64,000 nucleotides of DNA from Micromonospora inyonensis (GTDB lineage: Bacteria > Actinomycetota > Actinomycetes > Mycobacteriales > Micromonosporaceae): the NCBI RefSeq assembly GCF_900091415.1, contig NZ_FMHU01000002.1, positions 2,232,001-2,296,000 on the forward strand. The letters run 5' to 3'. The position numbers and the translations under genes were made by a program. Within the stretch, counting starts at the first letter, position 1; each line of letters begins with the position of its first letter. The notes beneath the pieces are model-generated. The model did not search any database. It saw only the letters and a program-made list of their open reading frames with translations, and was not told the DNA's origin. Shown here piece after piece: positions 49,799-58,341 of this stretch.

Positions 49799-50542
49799 AT
49801 GGCCGCCATGACCGATCCCGAAATACGTCCGAACGAGACCACCGTGCCGTTGCTGCCCTGCGTGTCCGCCGAGGAGACACTCGCCTTCTACCAGGCGCTC
49901 GGCTTCCGGGTCACCTACCAGCAGACCCGCCCCTACCTCTACCTCGCGTTCGCGTGGAGCGGGTTCGAGCTGCACTACGGGGCCGCACCCGCGGACGTGC
50001 ACCCGAGCCGGGAGAACGGCGGCGGATGCCTGGTGATGGTGGACGCCGTCGCGCCGTACCACGCCGCGTTCACCGAGGCGATGCGCCGCGCGTACGGCAA
50101 GGTGCTGGCCCGGGGTCTCCCCCGCATCACCCGCTACCGACCCGGCGCGAGCCGGTTCACGCTGGTCGACCCCTCCGGCAACTCGATCATCTTCATTCAG
50201 CGTGACGAGGAGAAGGATCTGGAGTACGGCGGGTCGAAGAAGCTGAAGGGCATCGCCCGGGCGCTCGACAACGCGCGCATCCTCCGGGAGTTCAAGAACG
50301 ACGACCGGGCGGCGGTGCGGACGCTCACCTTGGCGCTGCGCCGGTACCGCGACACGGCTCCGCCGGTCGAACGCGCCCTGGCCCTGGCGGCCCTGGCCGA
50401 ACTGGCGGTCGCCCTCGACGAGCCCGCCCGAGCCGAGGAGTGGGTCGCCCAGCTACGGGCGATGGAACTGACCGACGCCGACCGGCAGCGGATGGAGAGC
50501 GAGGTCGCCGACATCGTCCGACTGCGCGATTGGCTGACGTAG
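49799..50542 (+). CDS. VOC-family (glyoxalase/bleomycin-resistance fold) protein
   Basis: A 247-residue protein. The first ~125 residues form one VOC module pair (TVPLLPCVSAEETLAFYQAL at the start, then LYLAFAWSGFELHYG and SRFTLVDPSGNSIIFIQRDE). The remaining ~110 residues are helical and Ala/Arg-rich (a TPR-like tail, ALALAALAELAVALDEP). Single-VOC proteins with this tail often bind toxic compounds such as bleomycin rather than catalyse. ATG 49799 and ATG 49808 are both possible starts. Confidence 0.75.
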   Translation: MAAMTDPEIRPNETTVPLLPCVSAEETLAFYQALGFRVTYQQTRPYLYLAFAWSGFELHYGAAPADVHPSRENGGGCLVMVDAVAPYHAAFTEAMRRAYGKVLARGLPRITRYRPGASRFTLVDPSGNSIIFIQRDEEKDLEYGGSKKLKGIARALDNARILREFKNDDRAAVRTLTLALRRYRDTAPPVERALALAALAELAVALDEPARAEEWVAQLRAMELTDADRQRMESEVADIVRLRDWLT

Positions 50543-50682
50543 GTGCTCACCCTCCCGACCCGTCTGGATCCGGGCACCGCGGATCGACCGGCGCCCCGTC
50601 CGGTGTGCCCGGGTGGGACGCCCGCACCTCAGGCGATCGCGGCCCGGGGCAGTGCTGAGGCGCAACTGCGGATACTTCGGCC

Positions 50683-51216
50683 TCAGCCGGCTCGGTCCTC
50701 GGCTGCCAGATCGACGAAGCCAAGTCGCCGGTTCATCGCGATCGCGGACGTGTTGCGGGAGTGTTGGAACGTCACCAGCCGTTGGTAACCCGACGATCGG
50801 ACAAACCGGATCGCGAGTAGTTTCAATGCCAGGGACAGGCCCTGCCCACGGTGGGGTGCGAGCACACCGGTCATCTCGGAGAACGCATACCGCTTGTCCG
50901 GATGCAGAGAGGTCGCGGACATTCCGATCCAGGCGCCGTCACGGGTCGCAAGGACGACGCCGCCCGGGTTGAAGGTGGCCACGTCGATGCGCTGGGTGAC
51001 GTACTCGGCGTACGTGTAGAAGGCTCCCCGGTCCGGGATATCGGCCGAGCACGTCCTGTTGAGGTCGTAGAGCGCGCGCCGGTTCTGCGGCGTGTCACCG
51101 AGTTCCGCCATCGTCGTGAACCTGGTGCCCGACGTCCGTGCCCGTTGCAGGTAGGGCTCGAACTCCGCGTCGTCGAACTGCTCCACGTCCAGTTCAAGCC
51201 GTACCCAACCCGCCAT
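50683..51216 (-). CDS. GNAT-family N-acetyltransferase
   Basis: A 177-residue acetyltransferase. The start ATG 51216 gives MAGWVRLELDVEQFDDAEF. The acetyl-CoA loop is in MTGVLAPHRGQGLSLALKL (R/Q-x-x-G-x-G/S type), preceded by GGVVLATRDGAWIGMSATSL and followed by TFQHSRNTSAIAMNRRLGF, the conserved N-x-x-x-x-x-x-N-x-x-x-G-F ending. Substrate unknown. It is convergent with the VOC gene. Confidence 0.85.
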   Translation of the reverse strand: MAGWVRLELDVEQFDDAEFEPYLQRARTSGTRFTTMAELGDTPQNRRALYDLNRTCSADIPDRGAFYTYAEYVTQRIDVATFNPGGVVLATRDGAWIGMSATSLHPDKRYAFSEMTGVLAPHRGQGLSLALKLLAIRFVRSSGYQRLVTFQHSRNTSAIAMNRRLGFVDLAAEDRAG

Positions 51217-51412
51217 GGCCAGGACCTTACCCACCCGGCCGGGTCGTGCGTCGACGGCCGCGGTTGCCGGCTTCCTCGGCCACGCCGGCCCCGCCCGGAG
51301 CCGGACGGTGCAGCGCAACCGGACCGACCGACGGCGGGGACCGGCCGGACCGCTTGTGAACGGCCCGGCCGGTCCACGGCCGACAGGTGACCCGGTGCGG
51401 GCCCAGCGACGG

Positions 51413-52966
51413 TCAGCCGGTGCGCCACTTCTGGTTGGCGGTGCCGGCGCACTCCCAGAGCTGCAACCGCGCGCCGTCGCCGCTGTTCCAGTCCTTGATG
51501 TCCACACACTTGTTGGCCTGCGGGTTCACCAGGTCGCCGGCGCCGGAGAGGACGAACTGCTGGGCCGGGTTGCCGCTGCAGTGGGCGATCTGGATGACCG
51601 CGCCGTTCTCCCGGGAGCCCCAGGCGACGTCCATGCACTTGTTGTTCTGGGTACGCAACGTGCCGCCGGTGAGGGTCCAGCTCTGCGCCAACGTGCCGTT
51701 GCAGTTCCAGGTCTGGAGCGGTACGCCGTCGGAGAAATTGGAACTGGGCACGTCGATGCACTTGTTGTTCCAGTTGCTGATGATCCGGGTGCCCGGTCCC
51801 CCACCGCCGGTGGTGACCAGCGACAGACCGTAGACGCCGAGGATCTCGTTGACCGGCTGGAACCACGTCGTCCCGCCGGTCGTGCAGTTGCCCGAGCCGC
51901 CGGACGTGACGCCCTGCGCCTGGTTACCGGCGAGCCACGCGCCGCCGGAGTCGCCACCCTCGGCGCAGGCGTTGCTGCGGTGCAGCCCCGACACCGCGCC
52001 CTGCGGATAGTTGACCGTCTCGTTGCGGCCGAGCAGCGTGCCACAGCGCCAGCCGGTCGTCCGGCCGGCACGGCACACCCCACTGCCGATCACGGCCTCC
52101 GTGGAGCCGGCGACCGACACGCTGCCACCGGCGTAGTTGTTGACCCACGGCCGGGGCGTCCAGCTGCTGTTGGTGCGGACCCAGCCATAGTCGTTGCCCG
52201 GGAACGACGAACCGGCGAAGGTGCCCTGGGACACGTTGTTGTAACCGAGGGTGGGGCTTCCGGTGCCGCCGCAGTGGCCGGCGGTCACGAAGCCACCCGC
52301 GACGGCGAAGCCCACCGAGCAGAGCGTGTTGCCGTTGATCACGTACTGGTCGCCACCGCGGATGTCGTACAGCGGGCGGGGCGCCTCCGGTTCGACGACG
52401 TAACGGACGAGGTCGGCGGCCACCCCGCTGCGCGCCACGAAGGCACGGGCCGACGCCGTGGCTCCGGGGGCCACCGTCACCACGAGACTGTTGTCGGTGA
52501 CGTCGGTGTACCAGCCCCGTACCGCGCTGGTCGGGCGGTGGCCGGCGGCATACCTGTCGAGGGCGGTCTGGGCGGCGGTGAGCGCGGCCAGGCTTCGGGG
52601 GACGAGTCGGGGTTCCGCCCCTTCCGCCCGGACGGTGTCCATGACGGAGTCGTCGGTGACCCCCACCGTGAGCCGGTTCCCGGCGGCCAGCCAGGAGCCG
52701 GCGTACCGCCCGTCCAGCGCGGTGCGCAGCCGTTGGTCGATCCGGGCGGCGGCGGCCTCGATCCGCAACCGGTCGGCGAGCTGCCGGTCGGTCAGGCCGA
52801 GGTCCCGGCGCATCGCCTCGGCCATGCCGGGCGGCAGGTTGGCCACGTCGGCCGGGGCGGCCCCGGCCCGACCGGTCGGTTCCGGTTCGGCGGGGGACGC
52901 GGCGGCGGGCCCGACCAGCCCGACGGCCGCCAGGCCGGCCGCGAGCAGGGCGACGAATGGTTTCAT
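51413..52966 (-). CDS. Secreted S1 serine protease (streptogrisin/alpha-lytic type) with ricin-type lectin domain
   Basis: A 517-residue pre-pro-enzyme. The signal peptide ends near GPAAA. A pro-region (~30-190; LPPGMAEAMRRDLGLTDRQL, RGWYTDVTDNSLVVTV) acts as folding aid in this family. The mature chymotrypsin-like domain has His in GFVTAGHCGGTG, Asp in FPGNDYGWVRTN and Ser in EGGDSGGAWLAG, with Cys pairs. After TTGGGGPGTR comes a C-terminal ricin-B/CBM13 domain with three QxW-type repeats ending GTANQKWRTG. That lectin domain is nearly the same as the one on the neighbouring GH64 enzyme. Confidence 0.93.
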   Translation of the reverse strand: MKPFVALLAAGLAAVGLVGPAAASPAEPEPTGRAGAAPADVANLPPGMAEAMRRDLGLTDRQLADRLRIEAAAARIDQRLRTALDGRYAGSWLAAGNRLTVGVTDDSVMDTVRAEGAEPRLVPRSLAALTAAQTALDRYAAGHRPTSAVRGWYTDVTDNSLVVTVAPGATASARAFVARSGVAADLVRYVVEPEAPRPLYDIRGGDQYVINGNTLCSVGFAVAGGFVTAGHCGGTGSPTLGYNNVSQGTFAGSSFPGNDYGWVRTNSSWTPRPWVNNYAGGSVSVAGSTEAVIGSGVCRAGRTTGWRCGTLLGRNETVNYPQGAVSGLHRSNACAEGGDSGGAWLAGNQAQGVTSGGSGNCTTGGTTWFQPVNEILGVYGLSLVTTGGGGPGTRIISNWNNKCIDVPSSNFSDGVPLQTWNCNGTLAQSWTLTGGTLRTQNNKCMDVAWGSRENGAVIQIAHCSGNPAQQFVLSGAGDLVNPQANKCVDIKDWNSGDGARLQLWECAGTANQKWRTG

Positions 52967-52998
52967 CGATGTCCTTTCGAGCAGGGGTTCGGAGGTGT

Positions 52999-53026
52999 CC
53001 GGCGGCGGGTCGCCACCCGCCGCCGG
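52999..53026 (-). terminator. Terminator after the GH64 gene
   Basis: A perfect 12-bp stem CCGGCGGCGGGT with loop CGCC, 37 bp beyond the GH64 stop and before the protease start, so it separates the two genes transcriptionally. Confidence 0.65.
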
Positions 53027-53062
53027 CAGGAGTGGATCGGGGGGTCGGGCACGGACGGTGGA

Positions 53063-54652
53063 TCAGCCGGTGCGCCACTTCTGGTTGGCCGTGCCGGCGC
53101 AGTCCCACAGCTGCAACCGCGCACCGTCGCCGCTGTTCCAGTCCTTGATGTCCACGCACCTGTTGGCACGAAGGTTGACCAGGTCACCGGCGGCGGTGAG
53201 GGTGAACTGCTGCGCGCCGGTGCCGTTGCAGGTGTAGAGCTGGATGACCGCGCCGTTGCCGGTCGCGCCGCCGTCGACGTCCATGCACTTGTTGTTCTGG
53301 CTACGCACCGCCCCGCCGCTGAACGTCCACTTCTGGGCGTTGGTGCCGTTGCAGGTCCACATCTGTAGCTGCGCGCGGTCGACGAAGTTCGAGCTGGGCA
53401 CGTCGATGCACTTGTTGTTCCAGTTGCTCACCAGCGGCACGCCGGTGGGCGGCGTGCCGCCGCCCCCGCCGAACGGGCCGAGGACCAGGCCGGCGGCGCG
53501 CGGGTCGCCGTCGTGCACCAGGGACTCGAAGCCGCCGACGTCGTCGAAGGCGAACGCGTACGCCTTGCCGTCGACCATGTTGGCGTGGATCAGCCGGGCG
53601 TACTGGTTGGTGGGGTTGCTGCGGTAGAACTCGGCCGGGTTGAGGCTGGGCTGGGTGTCGATGGTGCCGAGGGTTCCCCGGTTGAGAGCCGCGCAGAGCG
53701 TCCGGGCGATCGGGCCGACGACCTGGTCGTTGGGGGCGTGCAGCTGGCCGTCGCAGCCCCAGACGCTGGCCGACGAGGGCCGCTGGAAGGAGGCGACCAC
53801 CTGGCCGGCGCCGTTGGTGAAGGTCATCGTGCTGCCGGAGGTCCGCCCGTGGTAGCGGATGGTCGGCTGGTCGGCGAAGGGCACCACGGTCAACGTCTTC
53901 GTGGTGTAGGCGTTCCACGCCGCCGCGATATACGAGTCCAGGTAGGTGTGGCTGAACAGGCCGGCACCCGCGGCCCTGCCCGGGGCCAGGACCCGCAACA
54001 CGGTGCCGTCCGACCGGGTGTACACGGAGTTCCCCCAGCCGGCCTGCGCCCGGATTCCGTCGATGACGGCGGCGCGGCCACCCGCGACGACGTCACCGGT
54101 CCGCTTGGTGACGCCGTTGGCGCCGGTGACGGTGACCGCGTGCGGCACGGCGAACATGTCCACCTGGGAGCTGTTCAACCAGAGCCCGGCGTCGTTGTAG
54201 GTGAACTCGCTCCAGTCGAACAGGATGTCCCGGTTCGCGTCGCCGGCCGCCCAGGGGGCGGGTTGCACCAGGCCGTCCGGGGTGAGAAAGAACTTCAGCT
54301 TCTCGCCGAAGGAGAAGTAGACCCGCCCGGAGAAGCCGCGGGGGAACTGGATGGTGGTACGGCCCCCGTTGCCGGGGCCCGGGATCGAGGCGTCCGGCGC
54401 CGGGGACGGGGGGATCTGGCCGCCGGTCCACGGTACGAACGTGCCGCCCGCGGTGACGTAGCCGAGCCGGCCGCTGGAGAGCTGGGTGCCGATGACGTAC
54501 AGGTGCACCGCCTCACCCCGGCCGGTGCTGTTGGTGACCGTGACGGGCAGTAGCGCGGGCCCGACCGCCTGCGCGGGCGTCGCGTAGATGGTCGCCGCCA
54601 CGGTGACGAGGAGGGCGGAGACGATGGCGAACAGGTGTCGTCGAACGCTCAT
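53063..54652 (-). CDS. Secreted GH64 beta-1,3-glucanase with ricin-type lectin domain
   Basis: A 529-residue exported enzyme. The signal peptide MSVRRHLFAIVSALLVTVAA ends near TPAQA. The GH64 domain (residues ~32-395) begins LLPVTVTNSTGRGEAVHLYV and contains PRGFSGRVYFSFGEKLKFFL, LFDWSEFTYNDAGLWLNSSQ, VDMFAVPHAVTV and ASVWGCDGQLHAPND, typical of laminaripentaose-producing beta-1,3-glucanases. A Gly/Pro linker leads to a ricin-B/CBM13 domain. It attacks fungal-wall or storage glucan. A LacI-type palindrome sits in its leader. Confidence 0.92.
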   Translation of the reverse strand: MSVRRHLFAIVSALLVTVAATIYATPAQAVGPALLPVTVTNSTGRGEAVHLYVIGTQLSSGRLGYVTAGGTFVPWTGGQIPPSPAPDASIPGPGNGGRTTIQFPRGFSGRVYFSFGEKLKFFLTPDGLVQPAPWAAGDANRDILFDWSEFTYNDAGLWLNSSQVDMFAVPHAVTVTGANGVTKRTGDVVAGGRAAVIDGIRAQAGWGNSVYTRSDGTVLRVLAPGRAAGAGLFSHTYLDSYIAAAWNAYTTKTLTVVPFADQPTIRYHGRTSGSTMTFTNGAGQVVASFQRPSSASVWGCDGQLHAPNDQVVGPIARTLCAALNRGTLGTIDTQPSLNPAEFYRSNPTNQYARLIHANMVDGKAYAFAFDDVGGFESLVHDGDPRAAGLVLGPFGGGGGTPPTGVPLVSNWNNKCIDVPSSNFVDRAQLQMWTCNGTNAQKWTFSGGAVRSQNNKCMDVDGGATGNGAVIQLYTCNGTGAQQFTLTAAGDLVNLRANRCVDIKDWNSGDGARLQLWDCAGTANQKWRTG

Positions 54653-54682
54653 AGGACCACCTCAGACGTGGGAGACGATTGA

Positions 54683-54694
54683 GAGAGCGCTCTC
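54683..54694 (-). promoter_or_regulatory. LacI-type operator and promoter of the GH64 gene
   Basis: GAGAGCGCTCTC is a perfect 12-bp palindrome of the GAGCGCTC type bound by CebR-like LacI repressors. It lies 31 bp before the GH64 start. A TTGACA -35 box is at 54725-54720 on the same strand, which puts the operator near the transcription start. Sugar-inducible control is inferred. Confidence 0.6.
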
Positions 54695-54725
54695 ACAGGC
54701 TGCGATTGGAAACAAAGTTTGTCAA

Positions 54726-55042
54726 TACTTAACATCGGGTCAGCATTCCTCGGACGGGGCCCCGTCCTCGTCGACGCAGCCGAAGGGCCTTCTGGTGACG
54801 GGCGATCATCGCCGCCGGACCGCGCAGCCCCGGTTCGACCGCGCCGAGGGTGGTCAGGGCCGGCGCGGCCACCGCGCCGTCGTCCGGCGGTACGCCGGCC
54901 CCGACGTGCGGAAACGCCGTCCGCCGTTTTCCGGCGCGACGACGGACCCGCGTCGGACACTGGGAGGGTCCGGCGGCCCGGCCGAGGGCGACGGGCGGTA
55001 CCGGCCCGTGGCGACGGCGGGGACGGCGGGCGAGGGGACGAC
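54726..55042. other. Intergenic region between GH64 and antiporter genes
   Basis: The divergent intergenic region of 317 bp contains only low-complexity GC-rich frames. No RNA gene or clear repeat is visible. The plus-strand part next to 55043 supplies the ribosome site GAGGGGAC of the antiporter. Confidence 0.3.
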
Positions 55043-56620
55043 GTGGACGGTCTCGTACTGATCGGGGTGCTCGGCGCCACCGTGCTGGTCGGGACCACCC
55101 TCGGCGGGCGGTACCGGGTAGCGCCGCCGGTGCTGCTCATCGGTATGGGCGCGCTGCTGGCCCTCGCCCCGCCCCTGTCCGACGTGGTGCTCGAACCGGA
55201 CGTGGTGCTGCTGCTCTTCCTCCCCGCGATCCTCTACCGGGAAAGCCTCACCACCAGCCTGCGCGAGATCCGGACGAACCTGCCCGCCATCGCGCTCCTC
55301 GCGATCGTGCTGGTGGGGGTCACCATGGTCACGGTGTCGCTGGTCGCGCAGGCGCTCGGCGTTGACCCGGCGGCGGCCTGGGTGCTCGGGGCGGTGCTGG
55401 CGCCCACCGACGCCGCAGCCGTCGCCGGCCTGGCCAAGCGGATGCCCCGCCGTTTCCTCACCGTCCTGCGCGCGGAGAGCCTGATCAACGACGGCACCGC
55501 GCTGGTGCTGTTCTCCGTCGCGCTCGGCCTGCTCGGCGGAGGTGCCGTACCCGGCGCGTGGGAACTCGTCGGCCGGATCGGCGGGTCGTTCCTCGGCGGT
55601 GTCGCGGCGGGCCTGGCGGTCGGCGGCGTCGTCGTCCTGATCCGGCGACGCCTCGACGACCCGCTCCGGGAGGGCGCGCTCAGCGTGCTCACCCCGTTCG
55701 TCGCGTTCCTCCTGGCGGAGAAGGTGCACGCCAGTGGGGTGCTGGCCGTGGTCGTCGCGGGCCTGCTGCTCTCCTACGCCGGCCCCCGGATCGTCCGGGC
55801 CCCCTCACGGGTGATGGCCTACGCCTTCTGGGACCTCACCACGTTCCTGATCAACGGAGGGCTGTTCGTGCTGCTCGGGATGCAGATCCCCCGCGCCCTG
55901 CGGGACGAGAGCAGCACCTCGGGCGGGCAGGCCCTGGTCATCGCGCTGGTGGTGGCCGCCACGGTGGCCATGACCCGGATGGCCTGGGTGCATCTGGCCA
56001 CGGGCGTCCTCCGGATCGTGGACCGCCGCCGTTCCCAGCGCGAACTGGAGGTGGGCTGGCGGGTCCGCACGGCGGCCGGGTGGGCCGGTTTCCGGGGCGC
56101 GGTCTCCCTGGCCGCGGCGCTCGCGGTGCCGCTGGCCGCCGCCACCGGCGAACCGGTCCGGCAACGCGACCTGGTCATCTTCTGCACGGTGGTAGCGATC
56201 GTCCTGATCATGCTGGTGCAGGGCACCACCCTGCCGCTGGTGGTCCGCTGGGCCGGCCTCGTCGGCGACCAGCCCCGCGCCGACGAGGTGCACCACGCCC
56301 GGCTCCGCGCCACCCGGGTCGGGCTCACCGCGCTGCCCGAGGTGGCGCGGCGGCTCGGCGCGGCGCCGGATGTCGTCGACCGGGTGCGCGCCGACTACCA
56401 GGCCCACCTCGACGACATCCGGGCCGAGCGGGAGGGCCACGTCTCCGCGCGGACCAGGGAGGTCGAGCGTCGGCTGCGGCTGGAGGTGCTCGACCTCAAG
56501 CGGCGCGAGATCACCCGACTGCGCGACACCAACACGATCGACGACACCGTGCTCCGGGAACTCCAGGCGGCGCTGGACATCGAGGAGATCCGCCTGCGGG
56601 GCCCGGATGTCCCGGACTAG
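55043..56620 (+). CDS. CPA1-family Na+/H+ antiporter
   Basis: A 525-residue membrane antiporter. The GTG at 55043 with GAGGGGAC upstream gives VDGLVLIGVLGATVLVGTTL as first helix. About 12 hydrophobic segments follow. The key ion-binding motifs of the CPA1/NhaP type are present: VLAPTDAAAVAGLAKRMP and LRAESLINDGTALVLFS (Asn-Asp pair), plus GFRGAVSLAAALAVP. A ~110-residue cytoplasmic helical tail follows the last helix. It exchanges Na+ or K+ for protons in pH or salt homeostasis. Confidence 0.88.
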   Translation: MDGLVLIGVLGATVLVGTTLGGRYRVAPPVLLIGMGALLALAPPLSDVVLEPDVVLLLFLPAILYRESLTTSLREIRTNLPAIALLAIVLVGVTMVTVSLVAQALGVDPAAAWVLGAVLAPTDAAAVAGLAKRMPRRFLTVLRAESLINDGTALVLFSVALGLLGGGAVPGAWELVGRIGGSFLGGVAAGLAVGGVVVLIRRRLDDPLREGALSVLTPFVAFLLAEKVHASGVLAVVVAGLLLSYAGPRIVRAPSRVMAYAFWDLTTFLINGGLFVLLGMQIPRALRDESSTSGGQALVIALVVAATVAMTRMAWVHLATGVLRIVDRRRSQRELEVGWRVRTAAGWAGFRGAVSLAAALAVPLAAATGEPVRQRDLVIFCTVVAIVLIMLVQGTTLPLVVRWAGLVGDQPRADEVHHARLRATRVGLTALPEVARRLGAAPDVVDRVRADYQAHLDDIRAEREGHVSARTREVERRLRLEVLDLKRREITRLRDTNTIDDTVLRELQAALDIEEIRLRGPDVPD

Positions 56621-56651
56621 GACGGCACCGCCGCCGGTCCGTCCGCCGACG

Positions 56652-57910
56652 TCAGGAGAACTGCGCGAAGAACCGCCAGATCTCACCCTTGGTCCAGGTC
56701 GTGACGCCACTCTCGGCGTACGTCCCGTCGACCGGGCCGGGCAGGTGCCCGTTGTCGAACGCGGCCCACTGCACCGGGTACCCGGCCCGGCAGCCGGAGT
56801 AGACGGTGGTGACGTGCGCCCGGCTGCCGGCCGCCGGCTCGGGCGGGTCTGCGGGGCACAACCGTTGTTGCGGACGAACGTGTCGCGCAGCGCGCGTCCC
56901 TGGGCGATGGTGAGCACGTTGTCCGAGATGCCGTGCAGGCCGAAGTACGCGACGGGCTGGGTGCCGCCGCTGCATCCGCTGATCTGCCCACCGGCGATGA
57001 CCGCGACGGCCCGGAAGACGGTCGGCCGGGCGCAGGCGAGGGCGTAGCTCATGCCGCCGCCCCAACTGAAGCCGGTGGCGAAGCGCTGCGCCGGGTTGAC
57101 GCAGAGGTCGCTCTCGATCCGCCGGAGCATGTCGTCGACGAAGGTGACGTCCTCGCCACCGGAGTTGGCCCAGCCGTTGCCGAGGCCCTGCGGCGCGACC
57201 AGGATCGCGTTGTTGCCCGACTGCTCCCACTGGCCGTAGTAGGACCAGGCCTGCCCACTCGTGCCACCAGAGTCGATCTCGTTGGCGATCCCGCCACGCC
57301 AGTGGAACGCGAAGATCAGCCGCTACCGGTGGTTGTTGTCGTAGGTGGCGGGCAGCCGCAGGATGAACGACCGGGTGGTGCCGTTGCTGGTGATGCTGTG
57401 CGTGCCGTTGCGCAGCGTCGGGGCCCTGCCACACCCGTCACCGCCCGGAGGCGGGGTGGTGGGGGGGCGGGGTGCCACGTCGACGCGGACGAGTCGCCAC
57501 TGCTGGTTCGCTCCGTTGTGGTCGGTCCACTGCTGGATCGTCCCGCCGTTGGCCGTCGACCAGTTCGCCACGTCCAGGACCTTGCCCGAATGCCGCGCCC
57601 TGAGCCGGTAGTAGCCGCCCCCGGAGTCCACGAACTTCCACTGCTGGTGGGCACCGTCGTTCCGGGACCACTGCGTGAGGCGCGCGCCGTCGGTGGCCGC
57701 CTGCTCGTACACGTCCAGCGCCTTGCCGCTGTTGCGGTTCACCATCACGTACCAGGCACCGGTGTCCACCGACGCGGCGTCGGCGGGGACGGCGTTCACC
57801 GCGACCAGCGTGCCGGTCGCGACGACGACCGCCGCGACGACGGCCGGTCCGGACCGCCAGCGGCGTTCCGGGGTGCAGGCGGGAGGAGCCTCGTCCATCG
57901 TTCTCATCAT
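56652..57910 (-). pseudogene. Secreted ricin-lectin / PHB-depolymerase-type esterase, inactivated
   Basis: From ATG 57910 the frame has a signal-anchor region, a ricin-B/CBM13 domain (WYVMVNRNSGKALDVYEQAA, GTIQQWTDHNGANQQWRLV) and the start of a LpqC/PHB-depolymerase esterase (NGTTRSFILRLPATYDNNHR). There a TAG at 57325-57323 interrupts it; the same frame resumes RLIFAFHWRGGIANEIDSG and includes the nucleophile elbow ATGFSWGGGMSYALA. A second lesion, a one-base loss near 56850, shifts the end (HVTTVYSGCRAGYPVQWAAF and the His-bearing DNGHLPGPVDGTY) into another frame. Two independent lesions make function unlikely. Confidence 0.75.
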
Positions 57911-57935
57911 CTGCTCCTTCGGGCCTCGTCCGATG

Positions 57936-58070
57936 TCAGGCGATCGCGCAGGGTGTGCCGTTCAGGGTGAAGGCGCTCGGCTCGGCCGAGTTGCCGGCGT
58001 GGGTGGCCTGGAAACCGAGGGTGACCGAGCCGCCGACTCCGATGGCGGCGTTGTAGGCCAGGTTCTCTGG
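57936..58070 (-). pseudogene. CBM2 C-terminal fragment
   Basis: The minus strand reads NLAYNAAIGVGGSVTLGF, ATHAGNSAEPSAFTLNG and TPCAIA-stop, the C-terminal half of a family 2 carbohydrate-binding module. The N-terminal half and any catalytic domain are missing. It is probably the tail of a lost secreted polysaccharide-degrading enzyme. Confidence 0.65.
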
Positions 58071-58341
58071 TTCTCGTACGCACGTATTCCTACCTCTGAG
58101 GTTGGGATCGGCCGCGCGCCCTGGCACGGGTACACCCGGTTCCCCGCACTGGCACGTCCTGGCCGACGACATTGGGGTTGCCCTGACCGGCCCCACGCAC
58201 GTCGAGTGACAAATAGTCTCCCCCTCGGTCCAACAAGTGTCAATTGAAATGCCTCGATGCTGCGAAGGTGCGGGCCGACCGGTGCCGGCGCCGCCGTCTA
58301 CAGTCGAGGCACCCATCCCGAGCCGGCCCCGGAGCGCCCCT

